Shown here piece by piece: positions 44,057 to 57,098 of a stretch of 64,000 nucleotides of DNA; the stretch's first letter is position 1; every line of letters starts with the position of its first letter. The notes beneath the pieces were generated by a model. The model was not told the origin of the DNA. It made no database searches and worked only from the letters and a program-made list of their open reading frames with translations. Both the position numbers and the translations under genes were made by a program. This DNA is from Lepturacanthus savala (lineage: Eukaryota; Chordata; Actinopteri; Scombriformes; Trichiuridae): contig CM060465.1 of the NCBI GenBank assembly GCA_030544235.1, positions 10,533,001 to 10,597,000 of the forward strand. The letters run 5' to 3'.

Positions 44057-44665
44057 GTTAAGCCCCAAAAACCCTTTATCCTACATTTCCCATGATGCAC
44101 TTAGTCTGTTATTAGATCAGTGGTTCCATACCACATTCTGAATCTACTCTGTGATTCTGCTTCATATATTACATCACTACAGTGTGGACAGAATATTTCA
44201 ACTCATCTCAGATGGTTTAATTTCATCTTTTACAGGCTGGGAGATCGAATCTGTCTGAACGAGTCAGACAAAAGAACAGCACAGAACATTTTTCAAAATA
44301 ATAATAATAAAAAAAAAACTGTGCCAATGAGGGACAGAAGTTCATCCATCTGCTCTGCACTCATCCGAAAATATTGACGATGACGCTGGCTGTCCAGAAT
44401 CCAGCATCATATTTGTCAGTTGTGTCTAAACCGAGAGTGAAAAAGATGAGCAGACACACACGAGCAGATAGATGGATGGACAGACAGGCGAGTGGGGAGT
44501 GGAATGGCTTGTTGAAGAAACACAACAAACTTCTGTTTTTTGCGGAGCTTCAGCTTCAGGGGTTAATCTTCAAAGTAGGATTTTTGATTGAATGATGTGA
44601 TGTGTTTTTCTGTCAGTAGAAAAGGTGTTGTCGTCAGTGTGGGGGTTTAGCTTTTTTGTTTCTTT

Positions 44666-44725
44666 CTAATACTTTCTCTAATACTTCTAATACTTCTAAT
44701 ACTCTAATGCTCTAATACTAATACC
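44666..44725. repeat. Short CTAATACTT tandem repeat
   Basis: About six imperfect units of CTAATACTT or CTAATACT in tandem. Confidence 0.85.
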
Positions 44726-45240
44726 GGCCGCCAGCATCTATGTCTATTTCTTGTCTCTTTTTTCCGTCTCTTCCAAATGTGCAGTGAATGTGTACAGAAT
44801 ACGATGAAAATTTTAAGAAAAATTATGGTGTGAATAATTTATCATAACTCTAGATTTACTTGGCCTATCAAAACAATTTAAATACTAGTATATAGTTTGA
44901 GGTCTGCACTCTCCAGACCTCACACCCGTTGAGGGTCCCTACTGTGACCAAGCACTGTTGCTTGTCAAGTTTATTAATTTCACTTAAGTATTTACGGTTG
45001 TAACTATTTAACAAGGTATTGTATTTATATTTTTGACAGGGAGGAACATTATTGTTGAAAATTAGTGCCAACACCATGATTCAGGCACTGAAAGGTCTGC
45101 GCTGTTGTTGCCACAATCAGGTGTTTGTCAAGTTTGTTCGGTTACACACGCTCACAGACAAATTCACTACACACAGAACCCCCCTCCACATGGCAGCTGA
45201 CCCACTTTTCCCTTGGCTGCTATTTTCAGATGCTCCATAG

Positions 45241-45350
45241 GGACGACCAGGGAGCAAGAGAGAGAGGACGGGAGAGAGAGATGGAGGAAATGAGTGAAAA
45301 GGAGGTGCAGAAGGAAGGTGAGAGAGTTCAGGCATTCGAGGAGAAATGAA
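45241..45350. repeat. Purine-rich low-complexity patch
   Basis: Strong A/G bias on the plus strand (GAGAGAGAGGACGGGAGAGA and similar). Open frames here are composition artefacts. Confidence 0.8.
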
Positions 45351-45409
45351 GGGTTATGATACATGGTCCACCAGGACTCAAGCTGTGCAGGCAGGGAGGT
45401 GTGGATGTG

Positions 45410-45412
<3 letters not shown>

Positions 45413-45497
<85 letters not shown>
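45413..45497. repeat. (GT)n microsatellite
   Basis: About 42 uninterrupted GT units. A second short tract lies at about 45645-45665. Confidence 0.97.
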
Positions 45498-45500
<3 letters not shown>

Positions 45501-45987
45501 GTTTGCCTTCAACTCAGCCAAGCACCACAAATCCTTGAGGACATTTCATATTCAAGGAGCGCATAAGGTCAGATAGGGACAAAAATAAATCATAGGACTG
45601 GATCATAAATTAATTATAGTGGTGCCTATGTGAGAGCGTTTGTATGTGTGTGTGTGTGTGTGTGTGGTTAAGCAATAAGCACCAATAGTCCTGCACTGTA
45701 CACTCTGAGGATTTGGTTTATTTCAAATTGGCACATTTATTTCAAATACTTTTCTTGACTTTCATCACAGTGGACTGCAGGTGATGCACATTCCTGCTCA
45801 CTCACTGTGGTTCACTTTAAACTAAACTGCAGTGAAGAGACTCCAGAGTCCAGTCTGGACTGAGAACTGCTGAAAAGACAGTTTAGATTTCAATCTCAGA
45901 TTTCGATATTTCTATCCAGTGTTAGAAGAGTGCAGAATTCAATTTGGGAATCTATGCTTTGGTAATAGGTGAGCGGGCATGTATTAA

Positions 45988-46458
45988 AGAGGCCCTATTA
46001 TTATATAAAAAACACTTTTTCAGTGTCTGTGTGTTTAGGTATATAGTGTTCCTGCTAACACACAAGCTGTAAACAGGACCACCCACTCATTCTGTTGCGT
46101 TCCTGAACCTGGCTGACACAAGCCATTCAGAAATGTCTCTGGTTGTGATGTCACAACAGGAGTGGAAGTTAAGAGTAACCTCCCCTGGATCCATGTAACC
46201 ACCCTCCTCCAGACTGCTTCTTCTTGACTTCTGTTGCTCTTTCTGACCCCAACTTTCTGAGATGAGCGGCAATCACAATAGACTGGGCATCTCCATTAAG
46301 GGGTGGGGGTGGGGACAGGGTTTTTCAGAGTGAGAGTGTGAGAAGGCAGAGTGCATTGGTCCCACAGGTCTATCTAGGTGTTCTAGACAATAAAACAAGT
46401 TAATTTTTATAAATACAACATGGAAATGTAAATATTAAAATGTCAGAATAGGTCCCCT
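45988..46458. mobile_element. TTAA-flanked MITE, family A
   Basis: The ends AGAGGCCCTATTATTATAT and AGAATAGGTCCCCT are imperfect inverted repeats bordered by TTAA on both sides (45984-45987, 46459-46462). The interior segment CACCCACTCATTCTGTTGCG is shared with 56129-56754, making them the same family. A G-quadruplex-type motif lies inside at 46300-46320. Confidence 0.78.
46300..46320 (+). other. G-quadruplex-type motif
   Basis: Four G runs (4, 5, 4 and 3 or more) are separated by T, T and ACA. It fits the G3+N1-7 pattern on the plus strand, within the MITE. Confidence 0.7.
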
Positions 46459-46462
46459 TTAA

Positions 46463-48285
46463 TAATAAGGAGACTGTGTATGTAAATGGGAAAGACTAAG
46501 AAATGTAAAGACTGGAGGAAGCAGTAAACAGGTAGTCTATCTTTGTTTAGTACTAAAATCCAGCTGTCAAATGCCTTTTTAGGTCACTCTGACACTGTAT
46601 ATGAACAGAAATATAAAAGCAACAATTTGTGGTTTCAGGGGGAATTATATGGTGAAAGTGTTTCTAACTAAGAACTAAGGACAGAAAGCCCAGCCTCCCG
46701 GATGGATAAACTGTTTCTTAAGCAGAAGCGACAGTCCAGCACCATTAGAGATTAATATTACTGCCATCACACTGTTGGAAGAAAGTGAATATATTTGTTT
46801 CTCAAAGTTCTGAGATTTCCCTTCCTTTTACTAATTTAAAAGAGCCAGACCCATCTCATGTCACTTGTGTAATTCTAAATTCGCAACATCCATCTACTTC
46901 AGTTAGGAAAGACACAACAAATGAACAATTAATCACCATTACCAAAGCCTTAATTAAGGCTCTTATCAGTTAGATCAATTTAAAGGGAACAAATTAGCCC
47001 AAATCTGTCTTTGCAGCTGCATATGAGGCTGTGGAAGACACTTAGACAAATGTGATAAATGTGACAACCTGACAACAGTTATATAAAAGAAGAAAACCTG
47101 TGTCTTCAGGTGCCTCGATACCAAAACAGCTCCTGACTGAAGACATTTGGAAACAGCTGTTGTAAATACGTTCTGTCGTTCACCTGCATGAGCATGTGAC
47201 CTTTAAAAAGAAGATGTGAAAAGGCACACAGGGTTTTATTTTAAAAGAAAACATAAATTGTACATGTGCCTTGTGAAAAATGGCTTTTCCCACTTGTGCC
47301 ATGATGAAAATTTTTGTACTAGATGCCCACTGGGGTCCTGTAACATCCTGTATAACTGCTTCTCGCACTCAGTTGGTATGTGGCCCCATCTAACCGCTGG
47401 AAAAATACAATCAATACCAACACATTCAGCCGGCTGCTGAGCCTAAACACAGAGGTGATACTTCAAAAGTGAACTCAACTTTTTATCCTTTTAACTGGTC
47501 CATTTCCAAAACATATTATATAAGGAGTAATTTCCCCTGGACTTTTAAAGACAGTGTTAAAGCATCTGAAGCAGATTACAGAACATCGTGGGACAGTCAA
47601 ACTTTGCACTGAAGCCCAGACTAATGGATTCAGGGTTAGCAGCTATTCAAAGATCAGATCTGTAGCTTTGAGAATGCTGTCGACCTCTCTAGCAGTGAGG
47701 GGCATTTCAATTTTCTTTTTGCCATTTATCTTTGAGTTTCCAGCCACTTCTTAGCTGTTTACCGACAGTACCCCCTTTACTTTTTAATATGAATTTATTG
47801 AAAGGATCTTTGAGAACCTCTTTGAGATGTGATGTCTTAGTTTTTTTCCAAGGGGCTCCTGTAGACAAACATAGGCAATTACATAAACAAAAACAGCATT
47901 ACATAAGAAACACACACAGGGAACACACAGATACAGTCAGCTCACTCACCTGCTCCCATTCACACCCCCGGCACAAAAATAGATATAATGACCCGGATAA
48001 ATAGATAAATTTGCATTTTTCTTGTATCAACATTAATTTTTCTTCCAGTTTATTCATTCACTTTATCTCCAGCAATGTCTGAATATGTTGCACAGCAGCC
48101 TTTCAGTTTGATGCTGTGTGTGTGGCAGGGGTCCCAGAGGGCCGGTCACTCTGTGGGCCTCTTGAGCAGCAGTCCTTTATATAAAGACACGAACGAGAAG
48201 AGAGGCGTCATCGGTACACTTTGATCATGCACCAGCTCACATAATCAGAGTGGGCCGTCCACACATCTCTGTTTCTCTCATCACA
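46463..48285. other. Probable znrf1 intron 1, nothing recognised
   Basis: Short open frames on both strands, none recognisable. Confidence 0.4.
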
Positions 48286-48286
48286 A

Positions 48287-48310
48287 CCCCCCCTCCCCCT
48301 CCCCCTCCCC
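48287..48310 (-). other. Strong G-quadruplex motif on the znrf1 sense strand
   Basis: The plus strand reads C7-T-C5-T-C5-T-C4. On the minus strand this is four G runs joined by single A loops, the most stable type of parallel G-quadruplex. It would be present in the znrf1 pre-mRNA if this is intron 1. Confidence 0.8.
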
Positions 48311-48311
48311 A

Positions 48312-50680
48312 ATCCAATCCCAGCAGTCAATGGGAGCTGTAAACAGGTCATTGCAGTGGGAAATAAAGTAAAGATGTAAAAGGGACAAAAATGTAAAAAA
48401 AACAAGGAAAGTCATCATTGAAGTAGCGATAAATAAAAGAATTAATTTGCTTCATGTAGATAAATGATGTTTCCTATTGAAAGCATGTTCAGTTTTAAAT
48501 ATTACTACAAAAAAATCTGCTTTTCATGTTTGGTTTGACTGTTGCATAGTGTTAACAGATCAATTGTACATTGGGTAAGACAGGAAGAGAGGTATGCAAA
48601 TATAGTTATTGTAAGAAAAAGGCTAAAATTTATTTTGAAATTTCAGATGTCAATGTACATATCAGTTTTGAAATTGTGTTCATAGACAAAGTAAAAGTGG
48701 ACCAATGATCAATTTGTTCATACTGTATAGTGTAACAACCTGGGCATGTTACTTTATATATATGTTATATTTGTTTATTCAAAATTGAATTCAAGCTCAG
48801 TTTCTGTTCTGTTAGGTGATAGTGCTGGGATTTCCTGAGGGACTGTGACATCCTGGAGTAAGACATCTACAGCCCACAGTAGCCTGTGTTAGCATGAGGA
48901 ATAAAGTAGCAGCTAAACTGGCTAACATCTTAGTGTGGTTTTCGAGACGTTACAATCGGTGCAGGAAGACAACAACAGAGCTTTGAATTGTAAGTGAAGT
49001 GCTGGGAAGCAACATGAGGAGGAGTCCTCATATGGAGCTTTACACTGTGACTAAAGTGCTGCTGCAGGCACAGTGTGGGCTTTTAAGTTTTGTTTTTGTT
49101 GTTTTTTTACCCCAAAACCAGCATAGCATGTCCATTGGATTTTAACCTCTAATAATAATAATGATGTTTTGAATATCCACCAAAAACAAAAATCAAAAAA
49201 GGGATCACACTATCGTGTTATGTGCAAGCTATATCCAAAAGCTGAGGTTGATCCAAGAAACAGTCAGAGAGATACATGAGGCACAGACACACAGACACTC
49301 TTTGCCTTTATAGATAAATAGATTTATGGTTCATAGACCAGCAATCATACAGTCCCTGGTGTTTGCTTGTTTATTATTGTATTGTTTATAAACCAGCAGG
49401 AGTAACGGTCTGTGCCTTAGCAACGTGTACAAACTAGGGATGAGGATTGTTAGGATTTCAATATCCGTACAGATCGTATTTCCATGACAGCGGAGGACTG
49501 TAATCACACAGCGTCACCGCCTGATGATGGCAGCTTCGTCATTAGAGGATGAGTCAAATTACATAAAATAACACAAACATAAATGGCGATAGCAGAACTG
49601 GTTGTCCTGAAGATTATCTGTACCCAGTACTGACCCAATTATACACTGGTACTGAAAAAGACCTTCGAGCCTCAAGGTTAAAGTGATCATATTGGAATTA
49701 TCTGACTTATTTCCTGTATTGAAATAGATTTTACAGCCTGTTCATCATGAAACACTGACTGAATCTATCATGCTATCCTCACAGTAGTGGCCTGCTGGCG
49801 ACAAACCTTTCACTTGCTCTTAAAATAGCTCTGTATTAATGTTACAGTAGCCTAGAATATTCATCCATTATGCTTAGAAGCGGTGGTATTAAGGGCTGGT
49901 GTGTTTGTATGTGTGTCGATGGGGCAGGACTGGTCCCTGGGCCCAATCTGCCTATCCTGTGAAACTCATGAGACACAAATACCTTAACCAACATTTTTTG
50001 TAATAACAAGGATGAAAAATACAACTAGAACCTGTTTGATTTTATTTCCTTTAAGCCAACACATATTTTAATGTACATCAATTGTTTTAAATGGTCAAAT
50101 GTGCATCAATAGCAATAAACTGCCTTGAAACCGCTATTCTGACCTTGATTTTGGAGCATTAAATGAGGACCCAGTGAACGTAAGCTGTTATTCCTGCAAC
50201 GGAGAACAAAGCCGCAAACAAAATAACGAGGGAAATATAATGTTATTTTGGTGGATATGTCCTAAAGCAGAAATTAATAACCATCAAACGGTCAACAGAT
50301 GATTTACTTTGTCTTTCTTGCATATTTGTCTTTTCATTCATTCATTACATCTAACCAGCACAGACACCAGCAGGACTTTAGAGTCCATTTTCAACCTCAG
50401 TGATCATGGTAATTACAGTTTCTGTGCTATACAAAATTCCACAGCTCGTTACTATACATAAACTTAGCCAAGTTACAATGTACATATTAACTAAATTAAG
50501 ACATTTCTTATTACTAAACGGAAATAAGTATTTCTTACATAGAGGTTGTTTTTTACTTGATATTTATACCAACTCATTGCCAGGTGTAACTACTATGCAG
50601 CTAAGTAAACAAAGACACAACTAGGCATTAGCATGCTAACATGCTAACATGACCCATTTAGGAGCATTGATATCTACAGA
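48312..50680. other. Probable znrf1 intron 1, nothing recognised
   Basis: No exon or repeat family was identified. Confidence 0.4.
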
Positions 50681-50681
50681 A

Positions 50682-50880
50682 CAGGGATTCCCAAAGTGTG
50701 GTGTGAGCGAGCGGCCACTCTGGAGTACGTAAGCTAAAAAATGTAATGGCCGTCTGGAGTATTTTTAGTAAAGTTTCAAAGTGGGATTTTCCGACACAAT
50801 AAGACGTCTAAATAAACATTTTATTTGTCAAATGAAATGAATATGCAACATCCAGTTATACGACTTCTCTCTATTTAGAC
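50682..50880 (+). mobile_element. Possible hAT terminus fragment
   Basis: CAGGGATTCCCAAAGTGTGG resembles the left terminal repeat of hAT-Charlie-like elements. No right terminus was found, so the copy is truncated or the match is fortuitous. Confidence 0.35.
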
Positions 50881-51306
50881 ATGACAGTTTAACACTTTTT
50901 TTTTTTGGTGCGTCGTTATTCCTGCATCAGGCGACACACACCAGTCGAGTCCAGTCATTGGAGTCATGCTCATATTTCTACAGATTTGCTGAGATGTGGT
51001 TGAAGCAGAGACTCCACGCTGGTGAGATGTTGAGTTGTTTATATAAAGTAGACCTGATATATCATTAAAAATTATGTTCAGCTCTCCCTTCCTTTATAGT
51101 ATTAAGCGTTTGGTGGATACATTCTTAAAAGTACCATAACATCTTAAAATGACCATAACTCAATTTTCAACTTATTTCCACTCTACTTGGTTTATTATAA
51201 ATGTCAATGTAGTTATGATACTCAATATAATTATGAATAATTATAATTATGCACTTTCATATAATAGTAACATTAGTGATAGTTAAAGTAAGTAAAGTAG
51301 TGATAA

Positions 51307-51307
<1 letters not shown>

Positions 51308-51337
<30 letters not shown>

Positions 51338-51430
51338 CAGAACTACAGCAGAATTACATTGAATTCTGCATTTCGTTGCTTTGTACTTGTGACATGTGCA
51401 ATGACAATAAAGTTGAATATAATCTAATCT
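51308..51430 (+). mobile_element. (CA)n tract and probable LINE 3' tail
   Basis: After about 12 CA units (51308-51333) the sequence CTGCATTTCGTTGCTTTGTA continues to GTGCAATGACAATAAAGTTG and ends in TCTAATCTAA. This resembles a common teleost LINE 3' end with an AATAAA-type signal and a short tail repeat. Confidence 0.45.
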
Positions 51431-51431
51431 A

Positions 51432-52750
51432 AAAATTACATTGCAAAGCAATAAAAATGAAAAGCTACAATTTCAAAATATTAAATCGTCCTGTGTCATA
51501 GCTATGATTAATAATGTGTAACAAACCAAATAGTATGGAAGTAGGTCAGAATTTCAGTGAGTTATGACTCACACTTTATCGTGACAGCCACATCCTTCTT
51601 AATGTTCAATATGGCTTTGGCACGTCATTTAGGTATGGTATTTAAATTACAAAAATAATCATCTTAAATTTTTGTAGTTAGTGTTTTGTAGGGGTTTCAT
51701 GTGTTGCTTCACACAATATTTTTAAACAATTATTGCCAACTACCAATAAGCTAATTATAATATTATGTCATAAATAACCTATGCATTTACAGCACTTGGA
51801 TTTTATTGGAGATAAAGAATTAGCATCTGTGCTGCTTTCTAAACTTTGCTCTCGACTGAAAAGAGAAGCATAGAGCAGATTATAAACTAATGCAAATGAT
51901 TATTATATAACACAGAACTATACATACAAGTTCTGAGGATTGTTAGGTCAGAGGAATACCAGCCAGCCCACACAGATTCAATATCAATACCGATATGTAT
52001 GAAATGGAATCAGAGCCCATAGGCATGATGACTTCAATGACCATGTGTATTAGCATCTGTATTAGTTATGCTCATTTTGTCAAGCATTCATTTCTCTGAA
52101 TGCTTACTGCTTCATCATAATATACATATCCCAGCAGCATTAGGCTTATGGCATCATATTTGTGTCTCTAAACTGCATGCAACTAAGATATATATTTGGT
52201 AGTTCCTAGCTCCTTACACTGATCCTAGCAGTGAAATGAAACGGGATAGCTATGAACTTTAGTAAGCTGGATGACAGAAGCGCTGCAGGAAGCACATGTA
52301 ACTTAGAAAGACTCCTGGTCTACTCACCAGCATGGGCTGTGAAAAAGAAAACAAATTCTTTTCACAAACCATCAGTTCACAAGTGGCTGATCAGTTTAGA
52401 TCAGTTTAATTTAACCAAATCACACCAACACTAAACCCACATGCTTGATATATATGGAGACTGTAGACGGAGACTGTAGCAAAGTGAATCATCTGCAGCA
52501 ACACTTCTGCATGATGCACACGGCCAGTTGGAACAAAAAGATGAAATGAAATGACAGAAACAGTAAAACAACAGTAAAACAACTATAGATCATCAAATGT
52601 AATAGAATAATTCAATAACCATAAAAAGAAACTCATTGCTTGTTGCTGTAATTTCACCTATTTTAAAATCAAATTAAAATCTTTGTCTCTGTTTGTTTTC
52701 CTGACTCTATTGCTTTCAGTGTGTGTGTATAATAACTAGTTAGTCAGTCA
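51432..52750. other. Probable znrf1 intron 1, nothing recognised
   Basis: AT-rich DNA without a recognised feature. Confidence 0.4.
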
Positions 52751-52753
52751 TGC

Positions 52754-52816
52754 CGGAGTACCTGGTGAAAACCCACACAGACACGGGGAGAACATGCAAA
52801 CTCCACACAGAAAGGT
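52754..52816 (-). mobile_element. SINE fragment
   Basis: A 63-base internal piece of the window's SINE family on the minus strand (plus strand GGAGTACCTGGTGAAAACCC to CTCCACACAGAAAGGTA). The head and tail are absent. Confidence 0.7.
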
Positions 52817-52828
52817 ATTACAATTAAT

Positions 52829-52830
52829 GC

Positions 52831-52863
<33 letters not shown>
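52829..52863. repeat. (AAT)n microsatellite
   Basis: About 11 AAT units directly after the SINE fragment. Confidence 0.95.
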
Positions 52864-52864
<1 letters not shown>

Positions 52865-52865
52865 G

Positions 52866-54262
52866 CAGGAACAATATTTGCACATTAAACTATTGTGGAT
52901 CGGTCATTACATTTGGAGATCATTGGGTTGATCAAGAGTTGGGCTCAAACTGAGTTGAATAATAGCAAATCTATGTTTGATTTCATTTGACTGAAAGTCT
53001 CTCATTGTTAAGTATTTTGAAACTTTTGTCTACATGGGGTCTTACTACTCTAGATGACTACGCATATCTGGAAAAAAAGAACAATTCTACTTCAGATCAC
53101 TTCCGGGCTTCCAGATAGTGGTATAGACATTAGTCTGGAAATGTATTGGTCAGATTACTGTAAAAAAACAAGTAAATAAATACATTTTGATGTGGTTATG
53201 ACATATATACAAAATAATATTATTGTGTTTGCAAAAAATGTTTCTTATGTACTCAAATTTCAGAATTGAGGAAAAGAATATAATTCCATCTGGGCAGAAG
53301 GAAGCAGACTCTGCACAGAAGCTCCAATTCAAATCTGCAGTCAATCTATTCTCCAATCCACCTGTCTGTGGGAGGAATACCCCGCATATATCCTGAGAGC
53401 ACACAAGCCAAACACACACACATACACACACACACTGCATGACTATGCAATAACTACAGTGAGAGAGGCTGAATAGCTCGAGCCGTCACCAACTCTAAAC
53501 TGAAGTGCTATTAAATGGTCCCATGGAGACTTATTCTTGTCAGCCCCTTCACAGAAAACACACGCTCACACACTCACACAACACTTTTCAGACGAGGTCA
53601 CTCAACTCAATCTCTGGCCAATGCATATTTCATCAACCCTTGGCAGCCTGTCTCAGCCTGAGTCCCTGACACAGCTCCCAAATAACCAGCATCCACTGAT
53701 GAAGACCTCAACACTGCCGTCAATTGTGGAGTGAAGCAGGAAGCAGAGTTACAGAGTAAAAGCACAGCTACTTAGGGTTGGAAATGTTAAACAGTTTGGT
53801 ACTTTTGTGCCTTTGCTGCTTCGTTCTTTGTCACTTTTAGTTGAGATGAGAAGACTCATATCAATTTAATCCCCAGGACTAACATTTGTTACTTTTTATT
53901 CAGCAGACACTTTTATCCGTATATCTGAGAATTTATACAAAACAAGTAGGGTTTGAATCAGGAGACACAACGTGATTCACTGCCTTGATGCTACGTTGGA
54001 GTCAGACCGGACCTAGGTGCCAACAGACAGTGAACAGGGGCAATGTATGTCACTTGTACGTGTTGTGAGTGTCATGGTTTTGAATTTGATGTGGGCAACA
54101 ACTAGAAGTCTGGGAGGCTTGTGAACAATGGCGTAACGTGTGCTGGGCTCTGTTTTTTGTGTCTGGATCACCTGCAGATGATTGAATGTATTGTACATGC
54201 ATGGAGACCAGCCAGTAAAGAGCCCAAATACTGATACCACTATTGGGTAATATAAATAATAA
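52866..54262. other. Probable znrf1 intron 1, nothing recognised
   Basis: No exon was recognised. Short CA patches lie near 53400-53435 and 53560-53580. Confidence 0.4.
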
Positions 54263-54267
54263 ATAAT

Positions 54268-54471
54268 TCATTCATTCATCTTCTATACCCCCTTATTCCT
54301 CATTAGGGTCGCAGGGGTCTGCTGGAGTCAATCCCAGTGCAGAGAAGTACAGGTGAGAGGCAGGGATACCATCCAGATGGTCGCCAGCCTATCGTGGTGC
54401 ACACACACCATTAACTCACACACATGACCAATTTAGGCATCTCTGATTAACCTCAGCATGTTTTTGCACAA
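54268..54471 (-). mobile_element. SINE copy, 5'-truncated
   Basis: On the minus strand it keeps the 3' half: CATGCTGAGGTTAATC, the GGCTGGCGACCATCTGG segment and the GAGGAATAAG tail. It ends in ATGAATGAATGAA-type tail repeats. The tRNA-like head is missing. Confidence 0.75.
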
Positions 54472-54479
54472 AGCAGAAT

Positions 54480-56120
54480 GCAAATAATGTCCGGTAAAAA
54501 TCTCAAGACTCTGCTACAAAATATACAACACAAGCAACTTAATTAAGCATTTGAAATCCCACAACAATTCCGAACATAGAGAGTTTACTCATGTCACTGA
54601 CAAGACCCAAGTGCAGTCAAAAAAACAGATGCTCGTGCCGAGTATATTGTTCTAGACTGCCCATGGTCAATAATTTGGGATTCCAGCATCTTCTCAGCAT
54701 ACTGGAGCCGAGGTATGAGATAAGCCATATCACAGACACAGCGTGACCAAGCTGCATGACTTCAAACAACTTCAAGTCATTAAAACAAATGTCCACTTTA
54801 TGTGCTTTTGCTTTGGAAAAAAGTGGTAATGGTTTAGGACAATCATCAACACCAAGCAATCAAGGCCACCTGAGGTTAGTTTAGTTCTGTCCTCCAGTTG
54901 ACACCCAGGTTTCAGACAGACATTGTGGGTATGAAGCGGGTTGAATCAGGCTGGATATTGATCTGTTGTTGTATAGACGGTATGGCTGAGATGACAAGAT
55001 GCTCAGTCTTAGAGAGATTAGATTGACCTCTTTTGTCCATGTTGAGATATCAGCACAGGAACAGTAGGTTCAGACATATGTTTTTTGCAGGATGTGTATA
55101 ATTTAGCATAAAGAGCAGAGAAGATGAAATACACCTTCCTAGTTTCAGACACACCTGCTGTTGCTGGTTGCAGTAGGTGATTGTGGCTCCTGCATCTTTT
55201 TCAAACAAAGATGGATCACATGTTAGCTTGTAAGCTCGATTTAAAAAACATAATTGAAAATATGAATAAATATAGGGTAAGCTTCAATTAAAATGATACA
55301 AAAACAACAAGAGTACTTATCTATAGTGAGAGAGAAGGCGGAGACATTTTCTTTCTTCATACTTCATAAGTCAGTTTCACTTCAGGAGATGATGGCTTTA
55401 TCTCTCCCTTGGGAATGCAGCTAGTAGGGAGAGCAGCAAGGCCACCCTTACAATTAATAGTATCTTATTCTCCTATTACCACTGAAAGGCAATAAGGTCA
55501 TCATCTCGAGTACATAACAAGAGAACCAAACTAATTGACACTTAATGGCTAATGGCAGTGTGGTAGCATTAGCTTGAATAAACTAGATGTTTTTTTTCTG
55601 TGAATCCTCTTTAAAACTCAGATAAAACGTTAGCATGCAGCATGACAGTAGCTCTGTCTGATGTTAACTGATATGATCAGAAAGAAGGGAATGGGTGGGT
55701 CATTAAACTGGCGACATCTTTAGCTAGACGCTAAAAATGAAGTTTCAGCTGTTTTTTGTTTGAGAGAAAAGGCATATTATCAAACGTGTGGTCTCACTGC
55801 ATTCTCTGAACAATATTTTTGACTTTGAGAATATGTCTGTGAACTTATTCCTAGATTCCCTGCTTCTCAGTGCCAGCTACTTTAAAACATGTATCTGACA
55901 ATATGGAAGCACATTTAAAAAGAAAAATTATGACCTTTGCTCATTAACTGACCATTAACCATTAACAAAAAAGATTTAAATGCACTATTGATAATGGACT
56001 TCTGGTTTACTCTGCAACACATGTTGAAGACCTCTCCGATGGTGTATTTACCATGCAGCAAAGTAAAAAAAAAGTGCTTAATTGATAGTATAAATAGATA
56101 TAAATTTACATTATCCTTTA
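54480..56120. other. Probable znrf1 intron 1, nothing recognised
   Basis: No exon or repeat family was recognised. Confidence 0.4.
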
Positions 56121-56128
56121 ACATTTAA

Positions 56129-56754
56129 AGGGGCCATATTGTAAAAAAAAAATCCTGTTTTTTTTCTGTTTTTCATGACACGCTACATTTTCTGTTGCAT
56201 GTTCTCCCTGTGTCTGTGTAGGTTTTCTCCAGGTTCTCTGGCTTCATCCCACAGTTCAAAGACATGCTGAGGTTAATTGGAGACTCTAAATTACCCATAT
56301 GTGTGAATGATGTGTGTGCCCCATGATAGGCTGGTGACCTGTTGGGGTGTATCCCTGCCTCTCGCTTGGGGTACGCTGGGATTGGCTCCAGAGGAATAAG
56401 CAGGTATAGAAAATGACTGACTTTTTCAGTTCATGTTATGTTACGTTTATTTAGATCTCTGGTTTTCCTGCTAAAACACACTGTAATATAAGAGCACCCA
56501 CTCATTCTGCTGTGGTCTGGTCCAATGGCTTAGCCATGGATGTGCCAGGATGTACTGGTGCCACCCACAGAGACAGCTGGCACACCCAAAAAAATTACCA
56601 TTAGATGATGCATTGTGGCTGTGACCCCCTTGCCCAGCAAGCATTACTGGAGTGCTAACTGCTGCTAATAGCGATGAAACATAGATCTCGCAAAAAAACT
56701 GGACTCTGATGAATTAATAAATGCATTCAGGGCCAAGTCACGCCGTCTGGCCCT
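56129..56754. mobile_element. TTAA-flanked MITE, family A, interrupted by a SINE
   Basis: The ends AAGGGGCCATATTGTA and CGCCGTCTGGCCCT are imperfect inverted repeats with TTAA on both sides (56125-56128, 56755-56758). The interior CACCCACTCATTCTGCTGTG matches the copy at 45988-46458. A 5'-truncated SINE sits at 56195-56422, so the MITE is older than that SINE insertion. Confidence 0.72.
56195..56422 (+). mobile_element. SINE copy, 5'-truncated, nested in a MITE
   Basis: It starts at TTGCATGTTCTCCCTGTGTC, inside the SINE body, and runs to the tail GAGGAATAAGCAGGTATAGA and GACTGACT. Head and B box are absent, as expected for incomplete reverse transcription. No exact target duplication was seen. 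Confidence 0.8.
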
Positions 56755-56759
56755 TTAAA

Positions 56760-57098
56760 CTGAGAGCTGCACAGTGCTCACAGGTAAGCAGCAACATCAT
56801 TGTGTCTTTTACTCTGCTGCTAAACCCAATAGTTGTGTTCAGATGGTTAAACAGCTTTGTTGATCATGGATAATGTGAATACATTATGGCTCTGTGAAAG
56901 TGCAGTATGAGCATGAGTGTGTAATATTTCACTATGTTCATCTCACTGGGCACACAATGTCTGTGTGTTATGTTTTTGTGGTGTTTTTTTTTTTTCCCAA
57001 GAACACAACATGTGCTTTTCCTATTACAAGAGCATGTCATGTGTGTGTATGTTTAGATATTGGATATTCAACACATATTTGACAGATTCAAAGACACT
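56760..57098. other. Probable znrf1 intron 1, nothing recognised
   Basis: There are short open frames only. Confidence 0.4.
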
